Shown piece after piece: positions 45,188 through 54,207 of a stretch of DNA of 64,000 bases. The notes under the pieces were generated by a model. It ran no database searches and was not told where the DNA came from. It saw only the letters and a list, made by a program, of their open reading frames with translations. Positions within the stretch are counted from its first letter, which is position 1. Every line of letters begins with the position of its first letter. The stretch is taken from contig NZ_JACKTL010000020.1 of the NCBI RefSeq assembly GCF_025822245.1, positions 1-64,000 of the forward strand, in the 5' to 3' direction. Position numbers and translations under genes: made by a program. The DNA is from Mycolicibacterium hodleri (GTDB taxonomy: Bacteria; Actinomycetota; Actinomycetes; Mycobacteriales; Mycobacteriaceae).

Positions 45188-45856
45188 TCAGCGCAGGATC
45201 GTCGCGACGATGCCGCTGAGGTAGCCCAGCCGGGCCACCTCGGACGGGCGGAAGGCCGGGCCGCCGGGGCGACCGAGGACCACGGCGGTGGCGTGCTCGC
45301 CCAGCGGTGCCGCCGCCAACGTGGTGTCGAAGTCGCGCCACACCTGCGGAATCCATTCGGCCGTGCCGTCCAGCGCCTCGGCGTGCTCGAGCGGCAGCCA
45401 GGGCGCGGACTCGGCGGCGGTCTCGGGCACCCCGTGGCTGCCCGCCATCATGTGAATCCCGTCGTCGTCGAGTCGCATGACCATGCACCAGCCCACCCGC
45501 AGCACCTTCGGGGCCTCGTCCACCAGCACCTGCAGCTTGCTCTGCTTGCCGGGCGCTGCGGCGATGTGGTCGATCAGCTCCAGCTCGCGGTGGGCCTCCA
45601 GCAGTCCGGTGTGCGGTCGGATGCTGTCGACGTAGACGCCGTTGAGCTTCTCGGCGGCCGTGATGAGCATGTCGGGCATGGCGCCGGGCGGCAGGTCGAC
45701 GACCAGGTCGTCGACGGCGTAGCCGGCCGCGCGCTCCACGACGTCGAGCGACAGGATGTCCGCGCCGACCGAGCCAAGTGCCACGGCCAGAGAGCCCAGG
45801 CTGCCGGGCCTGTCTTCCAGTTCGACGCGCAGCAGATATGACGGCACGGGCAACAC
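45188..45856 (-). CDS. ACT-domain protein (Rv3013-like)
   Basis: A 222-residue protein starting [42 protein letters not shown], a clear ACT domain, then a second region [37 protein letters not shown] resembling a GAF/PAS-like sensor. ACT domains bind amino acids and regulate metabolism; no catalytic domain is present, so a regulatory role is likely. The GTG start at 45856 lies 3 bp from a 35-bp tandem repeat array in the divergent gap to gatC. Also convergent with the ten-cysteine gene, 3 bp apart. Confidence 0.82.
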   Translation of the reverse strand: MLPVPSYLLRVELEDRPGSLGSLAVALGSVGADILSLDVVERAAGYAVDDLVVDLPPGAMPDMLITAAEKLNGVYVDSIRPHTGLLEAHRELELIDHIAAAPGKQSKLQVLVDEAPKVLRVGWCMVMRLDDDGIHMMAGSHGVPETAAESAPWLPLEHAEALDGTAEWIPQVWRDFDTTLAAAPLGEHATAVVLGRPGGPAFRPSEVARLGYLSGIVATILR

Positions 45857-45858
45857 TG

Positions 45859-45960
45859 TTTCACGGAGGGCAGGAGCGGAGCGACTCGGGAGATTTCACG
45901 GAGGGCAGGAGCGGAGCGACTCGGGAGATTTCACGGAGGGCAGGAGCGCAGCGACTCGAA
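45859..45960 (+). repeat. Three-copy 35-bp tandem repeat in the ACT gene/gatC gap
   Basis: Copies start at 45859, 45894 and 45929, each opening TTTCACGGAGGG and containing the core CAGGAGCGGAGCGACTC. Copies one and two are identical over 35 bp; the third has GCGCAGC for GCGGAGC and diverges at its end. It lies between the divergent starts of the ACT protein and gatC, as mycobacterial minisatellite (MIRU/VNTR-like) loci often do. There are no unique spacers, so it is not a CRISPR array. Confidence 0.92.
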
Positions 45961-46004
45961 AGCCGCACCGGCAGGCTCCGGCGCGGCCCGCCCACCACGG
46001 TGAC

Positions 46005-46018
46005 TAGGCTTCGGTGTC
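46005..46018 (+). promoter_or_regulatory. -10 box TAGGCT for gatC
   Basis: TAGGCT at 46005-46010 is 8 nt before GTG 46019, without a ribosome-binding site. Confidence 0.45.
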
Positions 46019-46318
46019 GTGTCGCAGATCTCGCGGGACGACGTCGCCCACCTGGCACGTCTGGCCCGTCTCACCCTGACCGACGGCGAACTGGATGGTT
46101 TCGCCGGCCAACTCGACGCCATCCTGGAGCACGTCAGTGCCATCCAGGCCGTCGACGTCACCGGCGTGGAGGCCACGGACAACCCTCTCAAAGAGGTCAA
46201 CGTCACCCGGCCCGACGTGGTGCAACCGTGCCTGACGCAGGAGCAGGCCCTGGCCGCCGCTCCCAACGCCGTCGACGGCCGGTTCGCGGTGCCGCGCATC
46301 CTTGGGGAGGAGCAGTGA
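46019..46318 (+). CDS. gatC: Asp-tRNA(Asn)/Glu-tRNA(Gln) amidotransferase subunit C
   Basis: A 99-residue GatC ([33 protein letters not shown]...). It is the small subunit that wraps around GatA and stabilises the GatCAB complex, which amidates mischarged Glu-tRNA(Gln) and Asp-tRNA(Asn). GTG 46019 starts the operon gatC-gatA-pfkA-gatB; its stop overlaps gatA by GTGA, ensuring matched translation of the two subunits. Confidence 0.95.
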   Translation: MSQISRDDVAHLARLARLTLTDGELDGFAGQLDAILEHVSAIQAVDVTGVEATDNPLKEVNVTRPDVVQPCLTQEQALAAAPNAVDGRFAVPRILGEEQ

Positions 46319-47799
46319 GCGACCTGATTCGTCTGGACGCCGCCACGCTCGGCGCCAAGATCGCGAGCAAGGAGGTCAGCTCGACGGAGGTCGTGCAGGC
46401 GCACCTCGACCAGATCGCCGCCACGGACGGCGAGTACCACGCGTTCCTGCACGTCGCGGGCGACGCCGCCCTGGCCGAGGCGGCCCGCGTCGACGCCGCC
46501 GTGGCCGACGGCGAGACCCTGCCGTCTCCGCTGGCCGGTGTCCCGCTCGCGCTCAAGGACGTGTTCACCACCGCCGACATGCCGACGACCTGCGGTTCGA
46601 AGATCCTCGAGGGCTGGCAGTCCCCGTACGACGCAACCGTCACCGCGCGGCTGCGGGCGGCGGGAATCCCGATCCTGGGCAAGACCAACATGGACGAGTT
46701 CGCCATGGGCAGCTCGACCGAGAACTCCGCCTACGGGCCGACCCGCAACCCGTGGAACGTCGAACGCGTGCCAGGTGGCTCCGGGGGCGGCAGCGCCGCG
46801 GCGCTCGCGGCCTTCCAGGCCCCGTTGGCCATCGGCTCCGACACCGGTGGCTCCATTCGCCAACCGGCGGCGCTCACCGCCACCGTCGGCGTCAAGCCGA
46901 CCTACGGCACCGTGTCGCGGTACGGGCTCGTCGCCTGTGCCTCGTCGCTGGACCAGGGCGGCCCCTGTGCCCGCACCGTGCTCGACACGGCGCTGCTGCA
47001 CCAGGTCATCGCGGGTCACGATCCTCGGGACTCGACCTCGGTGACCGCCGCGGTTCCCGACGTCGTGGCCGCCGCCAAGGCGGGGGCGGCGGGGGACCTC
47101 ACCGGCGTCCGCGTCGGCATCGTCAAGCAGCTGCGCAGCGGCGAGGGCTACCAGGCGGGGGTGCTGGATTCGTTCAACGCCGCGGTCGAACAGCTCACCG
47201 CCCTCGGCGCCGAGGTCAGCGAAGTCGACTGCCCGAACTTCGACCACTCGATGGCGGCCTACTACCTGATCCTGCCGTCCGAGGTGTCGAGCAACCTCGC
47301 CCGCTTCGACGCGATGCGCTACGGACTGCGGGTCGGCGACGACGGCACCCACAGCGCCGAAGAGGTCATGGCGATGACCCGGGCGGCCGGATTCGGTCCA
47401 GAAGTCAAGCGCCGCATCATGATTGGCACCTACGCGTTGTCGGCGGGCTACTACGACGCGTACTACAACCAGGCGCAGAAGGTGCGGACGCTGATCGCTG
47501 GGGACCTCGAGCGGGCCTACCAAAGCGTCGACGTCCTGGTCTCGCCCGCCACCCCGACCACGGCGTTCCGCCTCGGCGAGAAGGTCGACGATCCGCTCGC
47601 GATGTATCTCTTCGACCTGTGCACCCTGCCCCTGAACCTCGCCGGGCACTGCGGAATGTCGGTCCCGTCGGGGCTGGCCGAGGACGACGGATTGCCCGTC
47701 GGCCTGCAGATCATGGCGCCCGCACTGGCCGACGACCGGCTCTACCGCGTCGGTGCGGCCTACGAGGTCGCCCGCGGTGCGCTGCCGACGGCGATCTGA
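46315..47799 (+). CDS. gatA: Asp-tRNA(Asn)/Glu-tRNA(Gln) amidotransferase subunit A
   Basis: A 494-residue amidase-signature protein with the Ser-cisSer-Lys triad: K81 (ALKDVF), S156 (in PGGSGGGS) and the nucleophile S180 ([10 protein letters not shown]). It hydrolyses glutamine and channels ammonia to GatB. The GTG start overlaps gatC. pfkA begins 17 bp after its stop, with a GGGGGAGG site between. Confidence 0.96.
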   Translation: MSDLIRLDAATLGAKIASKEVSSTEVVQAHLDQIAATDGEYHAFLHVAGDAALAEAARVDAAVADGETLPSPLAGVPLALKDVFTTADMPTTCGSKILEGWQSPYDATVTARLRAAGIPILGKTNMDEFAMGSSTENSAYGPTRNPWNVERVPGGSGGGSAAALAAFQAPLAIGSDTGGSIRQPAALTATVGVKPTYGTVSRYGLVACASSLDQGGPCARTVLDTALLHQVIAGHDPRDSTSVTAAVPDVVAAAKAGAAGDLTGVRVGIVKQLRSGEGYQAGVLDSFNAAVEQLTALGAEVSEVDCPNFDHSMAAYYLILPSEVSSNLARFDAMRYGLRVGDDGTHSAEEVMAMTRAAGFGPEVKRRIMIGTYALSAGYYDAYYNQAQKVRTLIAGDLERAYQSVDVLVSPATPTTAFRLGEKVDDPLAMYLFDLCTLPLNLAGHCGMSVPSGLAEDDGLPVGLQIMAPALADDRLYRVGAAYEVARGALPTAI

Positions 47800-47816
47800 C
47801 GGGGGAGGATAGAGGC

Positions 47817-48848
<1,032 letters not shown>

Positions 48849-48858
48849 CCCTCCTAAC

Positions 48859-48870
48859 TAGGATCGAGTC
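48859..48870 (+). promoter_or_regulatory. -10 box TAGGAT for gatB
   Basis: TAGGAT at 48859-48864 lies 6 nt before ATG 48871 with no ribosome-binding site, suggesting that gatB also has its own leaderless promoter. Confidence 0.5.
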
Positions 48871-50382
48871 ATGACTGTCGCCTCCGCCGAACTGATCGAC
48901 TACGACGAGGTCATCTCTCGCTACGAGCCCGTGATGGGCATGGAGGTCCACGTCGAACTGTCGACGGCGACCAAGATGTTCTGCGGGTGTGCGAACAACT
49001 TCGGCGCGGAGCCCAACACCAATGTCTGCCCGGTGTGCCTCGGGCTGCCCGGTGCCTTGCCCGTCGTCAACGGCTCGGCCGTCGAGTCCGCCATCCGCAT
49101 CGGCCTCGCACTGAATTGCGAGATCGCCCCGTGGGGTCGCTTCGCGCGGAAGAACTACTTCTACCCCGATCAGCCGAAGAACTACCAGATCAGCCAGTAC
49201 GACGAGCCCATCGCCGTCAACGGCTACCTCGACGTCCCCCTCGACGACGGCACCACCTGGCGGGTGGAGATCGAGCGCGCGCACATGGAGGAGGACACCG
49301 GCAAGCTGACGCACCTCGGCAGTGTCACGGGCCGCATCGCCGGCGCCACCACGTCGCTGCTCGACTTCAACCGGGCCGGGGTGCCGTTGGTCGAGATCGT
49401 CACCAGGCCCATCGAGGGCGCTGGGGCGCGAGCGCCCGAGATCGCCCGGTCCTACGTGACCGCCCTGCGGGACCTGTTGCGCGGCCTGGACGTATCCGAC
49501 GTCCGGATGGACCAGGGGTCCATGCGCTGCGACGCCAACGTCTCGCTCAAGCTCGTCGGGGCGGCCGAGTTCGGCACCAGGACCGAGACCAAGAACGTCA
49601 ACTCGCTCAAGAGCGTCGAGGTGGCCGTCCGTTACGAGATGCGAAGGCAGGCCGCCGTTCTCGATGCCGGCGGCGAGATCATTCAGGAGACCCGGCACTT
49701 CCACGAGGACGGTTACACCAGTGCAGGCCGTCGCAAGGAGACCGCCGAGGACTACCGGTACTTCCCCGAGCCCGACCTCGAGCCGGTCGCGCCGAGCGAC
49801 GAACTCGTCGAGCGGCTGCGGGCCACCATCCCCGAGCTGCCGTGGTTGCAGCGCAACCGGATTCAGCAGGACTGGGGCATCTCCGACGAGGTGATGCGCG
49901 ACCTGGTCAACAACGGCGTCATCGACCTGGTCACCGCCACCGTCGCGGAGGGTGCCTCCAGTGAGGCCGCCCGCGCGCTCTGGGGCAACTTCTTGGTCCA
50001 GAAGGCGAACGAAAGGGGCGTGACGGCAGCCGAATTGGCCATCACCCCCAAGCAGGTCGCCGCCGTGGTCAAGCTGATGGACGACGGCAAGCTGTCGAAC
50101 AAGTTGGCCCGTGAGGTGATCGAGGGCGTACTGGCCGGCGAGGGCGAACCCGAGCAGGTGATGACCGACCGCGGCTTGGCGGTCGTGCGCGACGACTCGG
50201 TCATCCAGGCCGCCGTCGACGAGGCGCTCGCCGCCAATCCCGACATCGCCGACAAGATCCGCGGCGGCAAGGTGCAGGCCGCCGGAGCGGTGGTCGGCGC
50301 CGTCATGAAGGCCACCAAGGGTCAGGCCGACGCGGCGCGGGTCAGGGAACTGGTACTGGCCGCCTGCGGCGTCACGGGCTGA
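48871..50382 (+). CDS. gatB: Asp-tRNA(Asn)/Glu-tRNA(Gln) amidotransferase subunit B
   Basis: A 503-residue GatB. The cradle domain has [20 protein letters not shown], the signature [13 protein letters not shown] and [23 protein letters not shown] sequence, with [14 protein letters not shown] further on. The C-terminal helical and YqeY-like tail domain starts near residue 345 and binds tRNA. It activates the misacylated tRNA with ATP and receives ammonia from GatA. It lies 22 bp after pfkA. Confidence 0.96.
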   Translation: MTVASAELIDYDEVISRYEPVMGMEVHVELSTATKMFCGCANNFGAEPNTNVCPVCLGLPGALPVVNGSAVESAIRIGLALNCEIAPWGRFARKNYFYPDQPKNYQISQYDEPIAVNGYLDVPLDDGTTWRVEIERAHMEEDTGKLTHLGSVTGRIAGATTSLLDFNRAGVPLVEIVTRPIEGAGARAPEIARSYVTALRDLLRGLDVSDVRMDQGSMRCDANVSLKLVGAAEFGTRTETKNVNSLKSVEVAVRYEMRRQAAVLDAGGEIIQETRHFHEDGYTSAGRRKETAEDYRYFPEPDLEPVAPSDELVERLRATIPELPWLQRNRIQQDWGISDEVMRDLVNNGVIDLVTATVAEGASSEAARALWGNFLVQKANERGVTAAELAITPKQVAAVVKLMDDGKLSNKLAREVIEGVLAGEGEPEQVMTDRGLAVVRDDSVIQAAVDEALAANPDIADKIRGGKVQAAGAVVGAVMKATKGQADAARVRELVLAACGVTG

Positions 50383-50477
50383 CCGCAGCGCTCAGTGCCG
50401 CGGTGCCCGCAACGGACGTCGCTCGACGTGGCCGGTCTCATGGTCTGGCGTGTTCAAGGCCCCCTCCTGCGACCGGT

Positions 50478-51407
50478 ATGCTTTGCCACGACGTGATCGT
50501 GGCGTTCGCCCATCGGACCAGCCCGACTGCGGCCATCCCCTCGATTGACCTGCTACCAGGGGATGTGAACGGCAAAGTGGCAAGTGAGCGAACCGTCGTC
50601 GCCGCGGTGCCGAACTACAACATGGCCGAACACCTCGATCGGCTCCTGCCGCAACTCTTGCGCCAGGGATACGAGCACATCTTCGTTCTCGACGATGCCT
50701 CGACCGACGGCAGCGTCGAGGTCGCAGCCAAGTACGGCGCCGGCGTGACGGTCGTGCGCCACGCCACCAACCGGGGCGCCGCCGCGAATCGCAATCAGAT
50801 CCTGGCGTGCGTCGGCGGGGAGACCTTGATCCACTTCGTGGACTCCGACATGGACGTGCACACCGACGAGGTCGCGGAGACGGCGAGAAAGCTCGTCGCG
50901 CAATACGAGATGTTCGGCGTGGGAGTAATCGGCGGCCTCGTCTGCCGCAGCGACGGATGGCAGGAGCCGTTCAACTACGGTCCGGTGTTCGGGCTGCGGT
51001 CACATCTGACCGGCAGCCTTCCGAGGCTGATCGACTGGGCGCGCAAGCGCGACCGGCTCGCCCGCGCCCTCGCCACCCTGACCGCCCGCGGCATGCGTGA
51101 GTGGCCGCAGATCCTGACCGAACCGACGGCCACGCCGACCTATTGGGTACACGAGGGCAACATGCTCGTCGCGGCCGAGACCTTCCGCGTCGTCGGTGGA
51201 TACGACCCGACGATGCGGGAGCACGAGGTCCAGGACCTCGCGATCAGACTGAAACGTGCCGGCGTGGCGTGCTACTTCGACCCCAGCATCAAGCTCGTCC
51301 ACCACCGTGCCGACGTCAGGGGCAGGACGCGGCCGTGGCAATCCGCAAGGGCCGCATTGCACCTGGTGCGCAAGCACGGTCTTCGGCGATACCTCGTCGA
51401 CCGCTGA
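50478..51407 (+). CDS. GT2-family glycosyltransferase
   Basis: About 309 residues. The GT-A fold begins at TVVAAVPNYNMAEHLDRLLPQLL, with LDDASTDGSVEVAAKYGAGVTVVRHATNRGAAANRN and the metal-binding DSDMDV. The acceptor side contains WVHEGNMLVAAETFRVVGGYDPTMREHEVQDLAIRLKRAG. It would transfer a sugar from a nucleotide donor; substrate unknown. No membrane segment. The start is uncertain: ATG 50478, GTG 50493 (near a TATGCT box at 50477-50482) and GTG codons closer to the domain are all possible. I do not recall this gene between gatB and lppZ in M. tuberculosis, so it may be an insertion. Confidence 0.75.
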   Translation: MLCHDVIVAFAHRTSPTAAIPSIDLLPGDVNGKVASERTVVAAVPNYNMAEHLDRLLPQLLRQGYEHIFVLDDASTDGSVEVAAKYGAGVTVVRHATNRGAAANRNQILACVGGETLIHFVDSDMDVHTDEVAETARKLVAQYEMFGVGVIGGLVCRSDGWQEPFNYGPVFGLRSHLTGSLPRLIDWARKRDRLARALATLTARGMREWPQILTEPTATPTYWVHEGNMLVAAETFRVVGGYDPTMREHEVQDLAIRLKRAGVACYFDPSIKLVHHRADVRGRTRPWQSARAALHLVRKHGLRRYLVDR

Positions 51408-51438
51408 CACCACCGGTCGCCCGGTTGGCGGGTGGCCG

Positions 51439-52560
51439 CTAGGTGTTCTCGGCGTTGGTCCTCGGGAATCCGCCGCCCTGCGGGAACAGCGGGAACACGA
51501 CGTCGTCGACCTTGTCGGCGTCACCGGAGGTGCGGTTGATCGTCGCGCCCCAGACGTTGCCGTCCGGCGAGAGCTTCAGGGCCCAGGCGTGACCGTGCGT
51601 GTCCTGGCGGACCACCTCGGGGTCGCCGGTGACGGCGCCGGTGTCCGGGGCCATGCGGACGGCGACGGTCTGCTTGGTGTTGACCATGTTGACCAGCACG
51701 CTGCCGTCGGTGACCGCGCAGCCGGCGATGCCCGGCTTGTCCGGCCACGTCCACACCGTGGAGACGACCGAGTCCTTGGTGATGCGCTGGAGCCGGTCAC
51801 CGGTCGGTGTCCGATCGGTGACGTATTGGGAACCGTCGGCACGGTCGACGCAGAGGCCGCCGGCGCCGCCGATTCCGGTGAGCGCCGTCGTCGGGGGAGC
51901 CTGATCGACGGTCGTCGGCTGCTCGATGCGAATCAGCTTGCCGGCCAGCGAACCTGGATTGGTGGCCTGCGCGGGGTCGCCGGCGTCGCCCGTGAGAAGT
52001 TCCAGCGTGGTGGGGCTGGTGAACATCAGCGCGCCCATGTTGTTGGTCGCGCCCTTGGGGATGCCCGTCAGGATCGGCTTGGGCACGTCACCGTCGGCGA
52101 TCCTGACGATGCGGTTGTCGCTCGCCGTGCTGACGTAGGCGTACATCAGCTTGTCTTGGGCGTAGGTGGGGGACAGGACGATGTCCATCAGCCCGCCGTC
52201 GCCGGAGGCGTCGACCGGAATCACCAGCTTGACCTTGGGTTCGGCGTTCGTCGCGATCTCCTTGACCGCACCGGTCGTCCGCTCCGCCACCAACGCCGAC
52301 TTGCTGTCCGGGCCCATGATGAGACCGCTCGTGCTGTCTAGGCAGCCCTGCATGACCCCCTTCGCGTCGCAGACCTTCGGAAAGGGCTGGCCGGGCAGCG
52401 GTGGTGGTGGCGGAGGATCCTCGCTGGGGGGCGGCGCCATCTCCGGCTGGGTGGTGAACGGTTGTGACTGGTTGTCGTCGAAGCGGGCACAGCCCGACCC
52501 GACCAGCAACGCCGCGCACAGCAGCACCAGCACTCCTCGCGATTGCCGGTGCACACTCAT
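51439..52560 (-). CDS. lppZ: LppZ-like beta-propeller lipoprotein
   Basis: A 373-residue lipoprotein. The signal peptide MSVHRQSRGVLVLLCAALLVGSGC ends at the lipid cysteine. A Pro-rich linker (PPPSEDPPPPPPLPG) leads to a six-bladed sorbosone/glucose dehydrogenase-like propeller with LVAERTTGAVKEIA, GGLMDIVLSPTYAQDKLMYAYVST and GGLCVDRADGSQYVTDRTP. No PQQ catalytic histidine cluster is evident, so enzymatic activity is doubtful. Length equals my recollection of Rv3006. A TAATCT box (complement of 52568-52573) 7 nt upstream marks the start. Divergent from the DoxX gene. Confidence 0.88.
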   Translation of the reverse strand: MSVHRQSRGVLVLLCAALLVGSGCARFDDNQSQPFTTQPEMAPPPSEDPPPPPPLPGQPFPKVCDAKGVMQGCLDSTSGLIMGPDSKSALVAERTTGAVKEIATNAEPKVKLVIPVDASGDGGLMDIVLSPTYAQDKLMYAYVSTASDNRIVRIADGDVPKPILTGIPKGATNNMGALMFTSPTTLELLTGDAGDPAQATNPGSLAGKLIRIEQPTTVDQAPPTTALTGIGGAGGLCVDRADGSQYVTDRTPTGDRLQRITKDSVVSTVWTWPDKPGIAGCAVTDGSVLVNMVNTKQTVAVRMAPDTGAVTGDPEVVRQDTHGHAWALKLSPDGNVWGATINRTSGDADKVDDVVFPLFPQGGGFPRTNAENT

Positions 52561-52684
52561 GCCCGCCAGATTACGGATCGTCGGGCGGTGCGCGCCACGT
52601 CGGTCGGTGCGACTCGTGGTCACGGCTTGGCAATAACGGCGCAAAAGCGTCGCGCCAATCCACGTTTCGCACGTAACTAGCACT

Positions 52685-52697
52685 TACGCTGGGAAAC
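52685..52697 (+). promoter_or_regulatory. -10 box TACGCT for the DoxX gene
   Basis: TACGCT at 52685-52690 lies 7 nt before GTG 52698; no ribosome-binding site. Confidence 0.45.
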
Positions 52698-53531
52698 GTG
52701 ACCAGTACTTCTCACGATCCGCGCGCGTGGCAGAGACCTGAAGACTCCGCCGCGCGTCCTGCGTCGGCGCGCCTGGTCGACCCGGAGGACGACCTCCCCT
52801 CATCGACGTACGCGGGCGACTTCGAGACCACCGCGATCCCGCGGTACGACTCGAACCCGCCCAACCCCGAGCGCGCCGGCTACGGGTTGCTCCACGATCC
52901 GGAGCCGCTGCCCTACGTCCAGCCGGCGGGCAGGTACCAAACCCCGTCCGCCGAACCGACCGAGATCGAACCCGACGTGGGTTTCGGCACGTCGGACCAG
53001 CAGGGCCGTAGGGGTACCCAGGACCTCGGCTTGATGGTGCTCCGAGTGGGTCTCGGTGCGCTGCTGATCGCGCACGGGCTGCAGAAGGCGTTCGGCCTCT
53101 GGGGTGGCCAGGGCCTCAACGGTTTTCAGCAGTCGCTCGTCGACATGGGCTACCAGCACGCCAACGTCCTGACCTACGTCGGCGTGGCCGGCCAGATCGG
53201 CGCCGGGGTGCTGCTGGTGCTCGGTCTGTTCACACCACTGGCCGCGGCCGGGGCCGTCGCCTACCTGGTCAACGCGCTTCTCGCCGCCGTCGCGGCCCAG
53301 CCGGACCGCGGGTACTTCTCCTTCTTCCTGCCCGGCGGCCACGAGTACCTCGTCATGCTCCTGGTGCTCGCCGCCGCCCTGGTCCTCACGGGCCCCGGCA
53401 AATACGGCTTCGACGCCGGTCGGGGCTGGTCCCGGCGCCCGTTCGTCGGGTCGGCCGTGGCGCTGGTGCTCGGCATCGGCGTCGGCATCGGTGTCTGGGT
53501 GCTGCTCAACGGCGCCAACCCGCTCGCCTGA
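52698..53531 (+). CDS. DoxX-family membrane protein (Rv3005c-like)
   Basis: A 277-residue protein. The first 110 residues are hydrophilic, acidic and disordered-looking. The DoxX four-helix domain then begins LGLMVLRVGLGALLIAHGLQKAFGLWGGQG and includes VAGQIGAGVLLVLGLFTPLAAAGAVAYLVNALLAAV, and a last membrane helix ends near the C-terminus. In M. tuberculosis the homologue assembles with superoxide dismutase SodA and thiosulfate sulfurtransferase SseA at the membrane for defence against oxidative stress; neither partner gene is in this window. GTG start with a leaderless-type promoter. Convergent with the CFP-6-like gene. Confidence 0.86.
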   Translation: MTSTSHDPRAWQRPEDSAARPASARLVDPEDDLPSSTYAGDFETTAIPRYDSNPPNPERAGYGLLHDPEPLPYVQPAGRYQTPSAEPTEIEPDVGFGTSDQQGRRGTQDLGLMVLRVGLGALLIAHGLQKAFGLWGGQGLNGFQQSLVDMGYQHANVLTYVGVAGQIGAGVLLVLGLFTPLAAAGAVAYLVNALLAAVAAQPDRGYFSFFLPGGHEYLVMLLVLAAALVLTGPGKYGFDAGRGWSRRPFVGSAVALVLGIGVGIGVWVLLNGANPLA

Positions 53532-53534
53532 GGC

Positions 53535-53933
53535 CTACTCGTACGGGTTGGGCACGCGGCCGTCGGTGGCCGCGGTCAGCTGCGGCAGCGTCGCGAACGT
53601 CACCGCGGGAAGCCGCACGTCGGAGCCGTCCTTGAGGTGCGCCGACGCCCACGCGCTGCGGTCGAACCGCAGGCCGTCGACGTCCTCCCACGACACCGTC
53701 CGGCTGCCGACCAGTGAGCGGGCCGTGACGGTTTCGCGATCGGCGGTCGTGCGGTAGCGGGCGATCGCCAGCGACGCCGCGACGGGCAGGATCAGCAGCA
53801 CGGTGAACCACGTGGGGTTGGCGAGCACCAGGGCCAGCAGTCCGAGGGTGAAGATGGCGACCGCGAAGTGGGCCATCGGCGAGATCCGGATGACGACCGG
53901 CGCCGTGGATGCGGAAGCAGAGGAAGAACTCAC
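53535..53933 (-). CDS. PH-domain membrane protein (CFP-6/Rv3004-like)
   Basis: A 132-residue protein. Two membrane helices (HFAVAIFTLGLLALVLANPTWFTVLLILPVAASLAIA) are followed by a bacterial PH-like domain with TARSLVGSRTVSWEDVDGLRF and SDVRLPAVTF. The M. tuberculosis relative is the low-molecular-weight antigen CFP-6. Function unknown. The GTG start at 53933 lies in the gap upstream of the ilvB leader, so its promoter is divergent from the ilv promoter. Confidence 0.84.
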   Translation of the reverse strand: MSSSSASASTAPVVIRISPMAHFAVAIFTLGLLALVLANPTWFTVLLILPVAASLAIARYRTTADRETVTARSLVGSRTVSWEDVDGLRFDRSAWASAHLKDGSDVRLPAVTFATLPQLTAATDGRVPNPYE

Positions 53934-53997
53934 GACGCCATCCTCCCAGTCACCCGCGCGCCGGTGACCGTCGGCCCGAGCTCGGTGATGTCGGAAT

Positions 53998-54035
53998 TTG
54001 ACCTTTGAGCAGTAAGGAGGCTACCGTCGCTGGTT
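53998..54035 (+). promoter_or_regulatory. Promoter of the ilv leader
   Basis: TTGACC at 53998-54003 and TACCGT at 54022-54027, separated by 18 bp, lie 8 nt before the leader-peptide ATG at 54036. The AAGGAGG at 54014-54020 is in the promoter spacer and too far away to be the ribosome site, so the leader peptide is probably translated from a leaderless mRNA. Confidence 0.6.
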
Positions 54036-54086
54036 ATGAAGACCGTCTCGATTCTCGTAGTACTTGGTTCGCGCGTTGGAGCGTAA
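54036..54086 (+). CDS. ilvB leader peptide, 16 aa
   Basis: MKTVSILVVLGSRVGA. Codons 6-10 (54051-54065) read Ile-Leu-Val-Val-Leu, i.e. every branched-chain amino acid whose synthesis starts with the downstream enzymes. Ribosome stalling here would decide between the antiterminator and the terminator that follow. Such leader peptides are known for actinobacterial ilvB operons. Confidence 0.82.
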   Translation: MKTVSILVVLGSRVGA

Positions 54087-54161
54087 CCCGACTGAGTAAC
54101 CAGTCAGAGCCTACGAGCCGACGCGCAACCCTCGTGCAGCATCCGCTGACGGGGGTTTTTT
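54066..54161 (+). terminator. Transcription attenuator of the ilvBNC operon
   Basis: Antiterminator: 54066-54076 (GGTTCGCGCGT) pairs with 54121-54130 (ACGCGCAACC), 10 bp with one bulged C. Terminator: 54127-54135 (AACCCTCGT) pairs with 54149-54157 (ACGGGGGTT), one G-T wobble, running into six Ts at 54156-54161. The two structures share 54127-54130 and so exclude each other. A small hairpin GACTG/CAGTC (54090-54105) lies between, and CTCGTAG (54054-54060) can pair with CTACGAG (54111-54117) when no ribosome sits on the leader codons. Confidence 0.85.
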
Positions 54162-54207
54162 GTTGCCCGAGAACCCATATCACCCATAAGAGGACGTAGA
54201 GGACATC

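Noticed and set aside
45859..45960. Possible CRISPR array
   Set aside because: The three repeat copies abut without spacers; this is a tandem minisatellite, and no cas genes are present.
45931..47649. 572-codon minus-strand frame opposite gatA
   Set aside because: Antisense to an essential, fully motif-supported amidase.
54014..54020. AAGGAGG as ribosome-binding site of the ilv leader peptide
   Set aside because: It is 15 nt from the ATG and lies between the -35 and -10 boxes, so it is probably not transcribed.
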